From Bacteroidales bacterium (GTDB lineage Bacteria > Bacteroidota > Bacteroidia > Bacteroidales > UBA932): 64,000 bases of DNA. The stretch lies in the NCBI GenBank assembly GCA_017534745.1, contig JAFXVX010000019.1, positions 1-64,000 of the forward strand, given 5' to 3'. A model generated the notes under the pieces. It was given only the letters and a program-made list of their open reading frames with translations. It searched no databases and was not told where the DNA came from. Positions 58,401 to 64,000 of this stretch are shown here, piece by piece. Made by a program: the position numbers and the translations under genes. The first letter of the stretch is position 1; each line of letters starts with the position of its first letter.

Positions 58401-59059
58401 CGGACGCCGAGGCGGGCGTGTCCGTCACTCTGAATGCGGGCGCTACGGCTGGCAACTTCAATTACAGTGTCGTCTCTGGTACCGCATCTGACTGGTCGAT
58501 AACCAAGAGCGGTTCAGCCCTCGACATCTATCCGAAGGCCGCCAACAACGGCACTTCTGCCAAGGTCCTTAAGATAGATATCGCCCACGGTGATGACGCA
58601 ACTGTCAAGAAGACCGTCACCTGCACCCAGAACGCAGCCGGCGGCAGCGGCGGTGATCCTGTTACAGTGGAAATCGTAATTAGCACCTATGCAACGGATA
58701 ATAGTTGGACTAGTGGCGGCGGTGGACCTTATACTGTCACGTCAGGAGATGTAACCCTTACTCCCTCAGATAATGGAGCGGGCAATGCAAATGGTCTTTA
58801 CTATGGCGACTGGAGGTTCTATCAGGCTCGTGGTGGTGGCCTGACTGTATCTGTGCCTTCGAGCAAACAGTTGGTTGAAGCCACATTCACTTACAGTGTG
58901 AGTAAAACCGGAATACTCTTGGATCCTGATGGTTCGCAACTCCCCTCCGGTACTAAGTGCTCACTTTCCGGACAGTCTGCATTATTCACAGTAGGCAATA
59001 CGGGCACGGTAACAAACGGGCAGGTAAGATTTACCAAAATTGTTGTCGTGTACAAATAG
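55442..59059 (+). CDS. giant fimbrillin/BACON/OB-fold surface lipoprotein
   Basis: This 1205-residue protein starts MKKISIFLATAAIAALASVSC, a lipoprotein signal. By position: a fimbrillin-like part (about 30-320); a module with 'SDSDLEDGQYLIVYEE' and a VALYRL end (about 322-475), shared with the lipoprotein at 100-1572; an Ig/BACON-like part (478-575); an OB-fold-like part of the DUF6359 type ('QVYVTGTVTDIQEV', 580-680); a BACON-like part (688-785); a second OB-like part (786-960); a BACON-like part (967-1065); and a Gly-rich jelly-roll-like end. The last 390 nt are richer in A+T than the rest, as if the end module had another origin. It probably binds a surface ligand or polysaccharide, which is inference. 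Confidence 0.83.
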   Translation: MKKISIFLATAAIAALASVSCNKNELNVPEEPVGPKVSVRISGAPEDAREVDPSTRTYISETGSGYEAKWSNSGEALGVVLGDVDDKVQPAILEAEPTTDNNPIFTGELTAEDGTYDIFVFYPASAFGTGYNDGGLGFDLKKVQNPVLGSFDPSCDLMGYSTDDAVVENGSLVLEGIALQRPMAILRINLNADSDAKAFGQKVSSLKMQLPSDLILTGRAKISAAGMDWNQSLKCSYVKAEIDLSEEITVGESDGINAVYLVVNPLLIPAGTEINFIVETEDYNGTTAFNRTVTAPSDMQLQAGNVNVIGLKLRDKDLPTVSDKSYLKVTSDSDLEDGQYLIVYEEGSRAFNGGLSTLDATSNYIEVVIEDDAIPSTTVTDAAAFTIEAMEGGYSILSASGKYICQTANSNGLAARDEAVANSISIEESGDADIACSGNHLRYNATSGQDRFRYFKSSSYSTQKPVALYRLDVAADPTPKIIFASTEASVAADATSVEFTYSKNKYVNELPTVTFSEYSGHNFFEGVEVTDGKVTVSLIPNTYESENSISLEVTGQGVADQTFLLITQAAYVPGPSTVGSGTLEDPYTAGDIWTLYPESGSGDTQVYVTGTVTDIQEVSTQHGNATYTISDGQQSILVYRGKYLDNESFTSEDQIAVGDIAVVLGKISIYNNAPQLAQGNYLISLTVDPDVPSISVNPASLSWAADATDAQTITVSLNGNATGYSVSPASDANWNISNNGQGTITVSPKAANSSTTTEKTLSLVITHNDDSNVTKTVECTQAKNSALTIADLLAGGATTFTGTTGELLVYAVTGSNAIVGDSTGKILLYKSGHGYVAGDKFTVTNPVTATYQSVVLELTGGTFEKKSSGNPVDHGTAADLDVASVAQSNQTTFTSTGFHSAVYVKMNGAQSGRNITNSNSVVLYLNQANTTCDGKNVATTGYIYGYNTGYSNFYYHLVTIEEYVDPDAASISVDPTTLSWDADEYGADAEAGVSVTLNAGATAGNFNYSVVSGTASDWSITKSGSALDIYPKAANNGTSAKVLKIDIAHGDDATVKKTVTCTQNAAGGSGGDPVTVEIVISTYATDNSWTSGGGGPYTVTSGDVTLTPSDNGAGNANGLYYGDWRFYQARGGGLTVSVPSSKQLVEATFTYSVSKTGILLDPDGSQLPSGTKCSLSGQSALFTVGNTGTVTNGQVRFTKIVVVYK

Positions 59060-59078
59060 TATCGCTGTATAATAATTT

Positions 59079-59117
59079 TCAGCGGCTCCGGGGGCTACTT
59101 CGGAGCCGCTGATTTTT
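59079..59117 (+). terminator. terminator of the BACON lipoprotein
   Basis: TCAGCGGCTCCG (59079-59090) pairs with CGGAGCCGCTGA (59101-59112), followed by five T residues, 20 nt after the stop. Confidence 0.88.
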
Positions 59118-59133
59118 GAGGGGAGGAGATACT

Positions 59134-59154
59134 CTCGCTTCGCTCGGTATGACA
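59134..59154 (+). repeat. short CTCGCTTCGCTCGG-type repeat, left copy
   Basis: A 21-nt segment CTCG..TCGCTCGG.ATGACA is nearly repeated at 59544-59569. The two copies flank the DUF486 gene. Confidence 0.5.
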
Positions 59155-59165
59155 AATAATTAATT

Positions 59166-59540
59166 ATGACACAGGGAGTTTGGACAGTGTTGATGCTGGT
59201 GGCGTCGAACGTGCTGATGACGTTTGCGTGGTACGGGCACCTGAAACTGCAGGAGATGAATATTTCGACGGGGTGGCCGTTGATACTGATTATACTTATG
59301 TCGTGGGGGATAGCTTTTTTTGAGTACTGCCTGGCGGTGCCGGCAAACAGGATCGGTTCACGCATTAATGGCGGGCCGTTTTCGCTGGTTCAGCTTAAGG
59401 TCCTGCAAGAGGTGATATCGCTGACGGTGTTCACCGCCATCATGATGTTCATGTTCAAGGGAGAGAGCTTCCACTGGAACCACTTCGCCGCCTTCGCCTG
59501 TCTGGTTCTGGCGGTGTTCTTCGCGTTTATGGGTGATTAG
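59166..59540 (+). CDS. DUF486 family membrane protein
   Basis: This 124-residue protein has four membrane segments and the DUF486 pattern: 'VASNVLMTFAWYGHL', 'SWGIAFFEYCLAVPANRIG', 'FSLVQLKVLQEVISLTVF' and 'FAFMGD' at the end. The family resembles small multidrug-type transporters but has no proven substrate. The gene is flanked by two near-identical short repeats and ends 9 nt before the convergent YczE-like gene. Confidence 0.9.
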   Translation: MTQGVWTVLMLVASNVLMTFAWYGHLKLQEMNISTGWPLILIILMSWGIAFFEYCLAVPANRIGSRINGGPFSLVQLKVLQEVISLTVFTAIMMFMFKGESFHWNHFAAFACLVLAVFFAFMGD

Positions 59541-59543
59541 ATT

Positions 59544-59569
59544 CCTCGGCTAACGCTCGGAATGACAGG
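59544..59569 (+). repeat. short CTCGG...CGCTCGG-type repeat, right copy
   Basis: Partner of the copy at 59134-59154. It also supplies the last codons (SCHSER and stop) of the YczE-like gene. Confidence 0.5.
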
Positions 59570-60224
59570 AAAATATCCTGTCGACAACGGGATCGGTGAC
59601 CTTCATGCAGAGGCCGGTGAGGACGGCCTGGATGAGGGTGCCTTCGCGGATGACGACGGTCTCGCCGTTGCCGGTCAGGAGCCCGAAGAATATGAGGGCG
59701 AGGATGACGGTCATGGTCACGAGCGAGACGTCCATTATGACTTTCACGGTGCTGAACTTGGCCTTTGTCTTCTGAGTCAGGACGTTGAGGGTGCTGTCGG
59801 CGGGAAGGATCCAGCCTTTGCCGACGACTTCGAGGCGGATGCCTATCGCCGTGAGGACGACGGCTGCGAGGCAGAGGGCAATCTGTACGAAATAATTAGT
59901 CGCAGGGGCGTCAAGGGCGTTGAAAAGCCAGACGGCCGCGTCCACGAGGTATCCGAAGATGAGGATGGGCAGGACCTGCAGTACGTGCTCCCATTTGAAA
60001 TCCTTTCGCAGTATTATGGCCTGCAGTACAATAAACAGCAGGTTGAATCCCCACGTAAATGTCCCGATTGATATATTCGGCCATCGAAGGCTCAGGATGG
60101 TCGGGACACAGGAGAGGGGAGCGATTCCGAGGTTCGATTTGATGGAAAGGCCCACACCGAGGGCGACCACAATGAGCCCGAGGGTGGAGATGCTGTAGCG
60201 AATGAGTATATCCCTGGCTTTCAT
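59550..60224 (-). CDS. YczE/YyaS-YitT-like membrane protein
   Basis: This 224-residue membrane protein reads 'VVALGVGLSIKSNLGIAPLSCVPTILSLRWPNISIGTFTWGFNLLFIVLQAIILRK', the pattern of the YczE/YitT-type (DUF6198) family; its transport role is unproven. I chose the ATG at 60224, where it overlaps the GH3 gene stop by 4 nt. The last residues (SCHSER) come from an intergenic repeat rather than family sequence. Confidence 0.85.
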   Translation of the reverse strand: MKARDILIRYSISTLGLIVVALGVGLSIKSNLGIAPLSCVPTILSLRWPNISIGTFTWGFNLLFIVLQAIILRKDFKWEHVLQVLPILIFGYLVDAAVWLFNALDAPATNYFVQIALCLAAVVLTAIGIRLEVVGKGWILPADSTLNVLTQKTKAKFSTVKVIMDVSLVTMTVILALIFFGLLTGNGETVVIREGTLIQAVLTGLCMKVTDPVVDRIFSCHSER

Positions 60225-62479
60225 CGGATTCTGAGTCTTGATTTTCGGATTGGATCGGATGCGTTGCGGGCGGCCATGAAGACGTAGCGGCCCTTTTCGA
60301 GGGCCCACCCGTCAGAGCGCTCGTCGAAGGAGGCCAGCAGGGAGACGGGAATGTCAATCTCTACGACGGCGCTTTCGCCGGGGGCGAGAAGTCCGGTCTT
60401 GGCGAAGCCCTTCAACTCCCTCCGGGGCTTTTTCATGTCCCTGCCGGGAGCTTTTACGTAGATCTGCACCACTTCCTTGCCGGCGACGGAGCCGGTGTTG
60501 GCAACCCTGACGCTGACGTGGACAGTGTCCCCATCGAGAACGGTCTTCATGTCGGAATACCTGAAGGTCGTGTAACTGAGGCCGAAGCCGAAGGGATACG
60601 ACACCTTGATCCTGCCGGTCACATAGTAACGATAGCCGACGAATACCCCTTCATCGTAATCCACATAATCCACATTGGGGATTTCGTAGCGCTTCCTGAA
60701 GTCGTCTCCGAGGTTCTGCCTGTAGAAGGAATAGTTGAACGGCTTGTCGGTGAGGATTTCCGGGATGTCGCCGAAGGTGGGATCGTCGGAGTAGCGGACC
60801 GGGATTGTCATCGGAAGGCGGCCGGAAGGGTTCTCCTTGCCGAGAAGGATGTCGGCGACTGCGTTGCCTGCCTCGCACCCCGGCAGCCAGCAGACGAGAA
60901 TCGCATCGGCAAGATGCTGCCACGGAGCCATGTCCACGATGCCTCCCGTGTCCAGGACCACAATCAATTTCTTCCCGGCCCTGTGGAACGCCTCGGAGGT
61001 GCATCGGAGAAGTTCGATTTCGGCTTCAGAGAGACAGTAGCTGTGGTAATAGCTGCGGTCCTTGCCTTCGCCGAAAACCCGGCCGATGGTGACGATAGCG
61101 GCATCGGCGGCGGAGGCGGCGTCAAGGATTATTTCCCGGGGAACCACCTCAAGAGCCCTTTCGGCATCGACGTACCACTTTTTGCCCGGCTTGTTGATAG
61201 CTGCACAGCGGGCTCTTTCATATTCCATGTAAGAGGCGTAGAACTCATCGACGGCGCCGTCAAGGCTGACGCCGGCGTTCCTCAGACCCTGCTGAAGATC
61301 AACGATGTAGGCGCCGTTGACGTCGCCGGAACCGGTCCCTCCTGTGATGAAATCATAGGAGGCCACTCCAAGGAGGGCTATGTTTTCCCTGCCGGAGAGC
61401 GGCAGGGTGGAAGCGTCGTTTTTGAGAAGCACCATGCCCTCGCAGGCGGCCTTTCGCGCAGTCGCCGCGTTGGCCTCCAGGTCGGGACAGTTGGAGTACT
61501 CGTAGGAAGCGAAGCGCGGAGTCTTAACCACAAGCCGAAGTATGTGCGTCACGGCGGAATCCACTGCCGCGACCGACAGGGAGCCGTCCCTGAGACCGGC
61601 CAGTACCGCCTCATAATGGGCGTCACTGCCCGGCTGGATCATGTCGTTTCCGCTGGAAACGATGGCCCCGGTGTCGTGGCCGGCGCCCCAGTCTGTCATC
61701 ACTGTGCCATCCCAACCCCACTCTCCGCGAAGGATGCCGCTCACCAGCTCGCTGTTCTCGGAAGCATAGACACCGTTAATATAATTATAGGACGTCATGA
61801 GCGTCCATGGATCCGATTCTTTGACCGCTATCTCAAAGTTTCTGAGATAGATCTCGCGGAGGGCGCGCGCCCCGATGCGGGCGTCGAGGAAGAGTCTGTT
61901 GAGCTCCTGGTTATTGGCCGCGAAATGCTTGATGGAGGTTCCCACTCCCTGGCTCTGTACGCCCCGGATGTAGGCGGCGGCAATCTTGCCGGAGAGAAGC
62001 GGGTCCTCGGAGTAATACTCAAAGTTCCTTCCGCAGAGAGGATTGCGCTGGATGTTCACCCCCGGGGCCAGCAGCACGTCCACTCCATATTCCCTGACCT
62101 CGTTGCCGATAGCTGCGCCGACCTCCTCCACAAGATCTGCATTCCAGGTCGAGGAAAGGGAGGTGCCGTTGGGAAACCTTGTGCAGGGGCGGTCTTTGAT
62201 ACGGACCCCGGCAGGGCCGTCGGCAAGCACTATCGCCGGGATGCCGAGCCGGCTCACCGGGTGAGTCGTCCCTGCGGCGCCGGGGACATACAGCGAAGTG
62301 TATCCGACCCCGTCGAACTGCGTGGACCGTGCCCCAACTATGAGCGCGGCCTTCTCCTCCGGAGTGAGGAGCGAAACAATTTCAGGGATATTGTCCTTCG
62401 AAAGCCTGACAGGCAGCGACTGGGAAAACAGGCAGTTGCAGATAAAAAGTCCCAGCAGGGGGAGGAGTATTCTTTTCAT
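60221..62479 (-). CDS. beta-glucosidase, glycoside hydrolase family 3
   Basis: This 752-residue exported enzyme has a signal peptide (to about residue 19) and the GH3 layout: barrel domain with 'GIPAIVLADGPAGVRI', 'GVGTSIKHFAANNQE' and nucleophile Asp263 in 'VMTDWGAGHD'. The alpha/beta sandwich domain follows ('LLGVASYDFITGGTGSGDVNG'), then the fibronectin III-like end ('SYPFGFGLSYTTF', 'VRVANTGSVAGKEVVQIYV'). The family releases beta-linked glucose or related sugars from oligosaccharides, probably in the periplasm. It follows the Dcu gene by 4 nt; a sugar uptake system is not adjacent. Confidence 0.95.
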   Translation of the reverse strand: MKRILLPLLGLFICNCLFSQSLPVRLSKDNIPEIVSLLTPEEKAALIVGARSTQFDGVGYTSLYVPGAAGTTHPVSRLGIPAIVLADGPAGVRIKDRPCTRFPNGTSLSSTWNADLVEEVGAAIGNEVREYGVDVLLAPGVNIQRNPLCGRNFEYYSEDPLLSGKIAAAYIRGVQSQGVGTSIKHFAANNQELNRLFLDARIGARALREIYLRNFEIAVKESDPWTLMTSYNYINGVYASENSELVSGILRGEWGWDGTVMTDWGAGHDTGAIVSSGNDMIQPGSDAHYEAVLAGLRDGSLSVAAVDSAVTHILRLVVKTPRFASYEYSNCPDLEANAATARKAACEGMVLLKNDASTLPLSGRENIALLGVASYDFITGGTGSGDVNGAYIVDLQQGLRNAGVSLDGAVDEFYASYMEYERARCAAINKPGKKWYVDAERALEVVPREIILDAASAADAAIVTIGRVFGEGKDRSYYHSYCLSEAEIELLRCTSEAFHRAGKKLIVVLDTGGIVDMAPWQHLADAILVCWLPGCEAGNAVADILLGKENPSGRLPMTIPVRYSDDPTFGDIPEILTDKPFNYSFYRQNLGDDFRKRYEIPNVDYVDYDEGVFVGYRYYVTGRIKVSYPFGFGLSYTTFRYSDMKTVLDGDTVHVSVRVANTGSVAGKEVVQIYVKAPGRDMKKPRRELKGFAKTGLLAPGESAVVEIDIPVSLLASFDERSDGWALEKGRYVFMAARNASDPIRKSRLRIR

Positions 62480-62483
62480 CGCT

Positions 62484-63857
62484 TTACTGGATAAAAGAGG
62501 CGAAGTAGCCGGGGAAGAGGATGCAGGTTATCAGGTATCCTATGATTGTAGAGACGGAGATGCTGATGAGCCCCGGCATCATAAAGCTGTGGTTCAGAAG
62601 GTATTTTCCGATAACGGTCGTGCCGCTTCGGTCAAAGTTGACCGTGGCGATGTCCGAAGGGTAGTTGGGAATGAAGAAATAGCCATAGACACTCGGCAGT
62701 ACGCCCAGAAGGACCGGGCCGGCGATGCCGAGCTGGTAGGCCAGCGGCAGCATCGCCACCACCACTGCGCCCTGTGAGTTGATCAGTACCGACACCAGGA
62801 AGAATACGAAGGCGATGCACCAGGGGTAGCTGGCGACGAGACCGGAGAGCATCTGCTCCATCTGGGTCAGATAGTTGCTGAAGTAGGTGTCCGCAAGCCA
62901 GGCGATGCCGTAGATCGCTATGACGGCCACCATGCCGGATTTCCACACGGAGCCGGAGACGGCGTTCTTGAGATCGACCTTGCAAAGCATGATGTTGAGC
63001 GCCGCTGCAACCAGCATGATAATCTGGATGCAGATGTTCATCTTCGGGAGATTGATTATATTGGCCAGAGGGACTCCGTCAATCTTAATCATCTGGCAGA
63101 AAGCGAAACAGACGATGACCAGCAGGGCTCCGAGGAAAACATAGACAGAGACCTTCGCGGCTCGGGTGATTTCCTTGTCGAGTGTCGTGGCGGTGCTGCC
63201 GTACATGTATTTGTAGATCTTCGGATCGGCTTTGCGGGCGAGGAACTCGGGATCCTTGTCGAGATCCTTGCCTCTTTTGTAGGACGCCAGGGAAGCGCAG
63301 AACAGCCCGAGGAGGCATGCCGGGATAGTCACCATCAGCACCTGGGGGATTGCAACCATGTAGCCGTTGGCGTTGGAAATGGTCACGAAGGCGACGACGG
63401 CGGCGGCGATAGGCGAGCAGGTGATGCCGACCTGCGACGCTATCGAAGCGACGCCGCAGGGGCGTTCAGGGCGTATGTTCTTCTTCAGGGCGATATCACA
63501 GATGATAGGCATAATGGTATAGACCACGTGGCCGGTGCCCACAAGGACCGTAAGGAAGAACGTCACCAGGGGGCCCAGGAAGGTGATATGGGCAGGATGA
63601 CGGCGGAGTACCTTTTCGGCAAGCTGTATCATCCAGTCCATACCGCCGGACGCCTGCAGCGTGCCGGCGCAGGTGACTGCCGCTATGATGATGTATATGA
63701 CATCCGTCGGAGGTTTCCCGGGTTCGAGTCCGAAGCCGAAAATGAGGATCGCGAGACCGATGCCGCTGATGGCGCCGAGGGCCAGCGAGCCGTACCGGGA
63801 TCCGACATAGAGAGCTGCCAGCACGATCAGCAGCTCAATAATCATTAAAAACGTCAT
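62484..63857 (-). CDS. anaerobic C4-dicarboxylate transporter, DcuA/DcuB family
   Basis: This 457-residue membrane protein has about 12 helices and the Dcu pattern: 'GKPPTDVIYIIIAAVTCAGTLQASGGMDW', 'LVGTGHVVYTIMPIICDIA', 'RPERPCGVASIASQVGITCSPIAAAVV' and 'SVLINSQGAVVVAMLPLAYQLG'. These carriers swap external fumarate, malate or aspartate for succinate, supporting fumarate respiration and succinate export in anaerobes. It lies 24 nt downstream of an FHA-domain gene and is followed 4 nt later by GH3. Confidence 0.94.
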   Translation of the reverse strand: MTFLMIIELLIVLAALYVGSRYGSLALGAISGIGLAILIFGFGLEPGKPPTDVIYIIIAAVTCAGTLQASGGMDWMIQLAEKVLRRHPAHITFLGPLVTFFLTVLVGTGHVVYTIMPIICDIALKKNIRPERPCGVASIASQVGITCSPIAAAVVAFVTISNANGYMVAIPQVLMVTIPACLLGLFCASLASYKRGKDLDKDPEFLARKADPKIYKYMYGSTATTLDKEITRAAKVSVYVFLGALLVIVCFAFCQMIKIDGVPLANIINLPKMNICIQIIMLVAAALNIMLCKVDLKNAVSGSVWKSGMVAVIAIYGIAWLADTYFSNYLTQMEQMLSGLVASYPWCIAFVFFLVSVLINSQGAVVVAMLPLAYQLGIAGPVLLGVLPSVYGYFFIPNYPSDIATVNFDRSGTTVIGKYLLNHSFMMPGLISISVSTIIGYLITCILFPGYFASFIQ

Positions 63858-63881
63858 GGTCTGTACAGGTTATCAGTGTTC

Positions 63882-64000
63882 TTAGATATCTTTTTCCTCG
63901 TAGGTGAAGGTCGTCTTGCCAATCTGGAAGGTGGTGCCGTGGTAGAGGTTCTGGTATTTGTCAACCTTGAGCGGCTTGCCGCCTACGGTGACGCCCTCCT
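63882..64000 (-). CDS. C-terminal part of an FHA-domain protein (partial)
   Basis: Only the last 39 codons are inside the window. They read 'EGVTVGGKPLKVDKYQNLYHG' then 'TTFQIGKTTFTYEEKDI', which fits the end of a forkhead-associated domain (the turn before 'G...L.HGT.F.IG.T.F.Y'). FHA domains bind phosphothreonine. The gene continues beyond the right edge. It probably shares a transcript with the Dcu gene 24 nt downstream. Confidence 0.7.
   Translation of the reverse strand, partial: EGVTVGGKPLKVDKYQNLYHGTTFQIGKTTFTYEEKDI

Noticed and set aside
60518..62494. A 658-codon open frame antisense to the GH3 gene
   Set aside because: Low-complexity shadow of a GC-rich gene with clear catalytic motifs on the other strand.

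Overview
The window comes from a GC-rich member of the Bacteroidota, most likely order Bacteroidales. The signs are promoters of the TAnnTTTG (-7) / TTTG (-33) type, several Bacteroidales-type surface lipoproteins (fimbrillin-like, BACON-like and FISUMP-like domains), the DUF4290-FtsK-LolA gene order, the DUF3822-rsmD pair, tRNA genes without an encoded CCA, and few clear Shine-Dalgarno sequences. Genus cannot be fixed from the sequence. Coding is dense, with many 4-nt overlaps and several convergent genes that share their last codons.

Layout. 1-7.8 kb: the tail of a probable insertion-sequence transposase, then a leftward cell-surface region of three lipoproteins (fimbrillin-like; fimbrillin-like fused to a calcineurin-type phosphoesterase; fimbrillin-like with a jelly-roll tail). 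Two of the transcription units begin with an un-annotated peptide gene of about 40 codons. 7.8-13.7 kb: an exported-looking peptide deformylase, a small lipoprotein, a YegP/UPF0339 protein, tRNA-Ala(CGC), an SH3/NlpC-P60 endopeptidase, a tandem hairpin repeat, pnp and rpsO. 13.7-19.8 kb: tRNA-Pro, a large MscS-type channel, a lytic transglycosylase, a peptidase S51/ATP-grasp fusion, a structured non-coding segment and initiator tRNA. 19.8-29.3 kb: AddB- and AddA-like recombination nuclease-helicase genes, DUF4290, ftsK and a LolA-like carrier. 29.3-35 kb: FISUMP lipoprotein, ApbE, a short ComEC, acetate kinase and a class C beta-lactamase-type hydrolase. 35-41.3 kb: a leftward operon of a DHH phosphoesterase, two FKBP lipoproteins, a MATE pump and the serine hydrolase; then a 133-bp palindromic element between divergent promoters; then a membrane protein, DUF3822 and rsmD. 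41.3-55.1 kb: a HerA-like ATPase, cstA, a lipoprotein, a second MscS-type paralogue, and the PBP1C/alpha-2-macroglobulin pair. 55.1-64 kb: a third short peptide gene with a giant BACON/OB-fold lipoprotein, a DUF486 membrane protein, and a leftward operon of FHA protein (partial), Dcu-type C4-dicarboxylate transporter, GH3 beta-glucosidase and YczE-like protein.

How they fit together: much of the content is envelope biology. It covers peptidoglycan turnover (NlpC/P60, lytic transglycosylase, PBP1C with its macroglobulin partner), osmotic protection (two MscS-like channels), lipoprotein carriage and display (LolA-like, many lipoproteins) and periplasmic folding (FKBPs). Housekeeping RNA and DNA genes (pnp, rpsO, addBA-like, ftsK, rsmD) and anaerobic carbon metabolism (ackA, Dcu, CstA, GH3) fill the rest. 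No CRISPR, rRNA, prophage or classical defence island was found. The most promising undescribed items are the family of short acidic-tailed peptides just upstream of fimbrillin-like lipoproteins, the structured segment beside initiator tRNA, the two palindromic intergenic elements, and the S51/ATP-grasp fusion.
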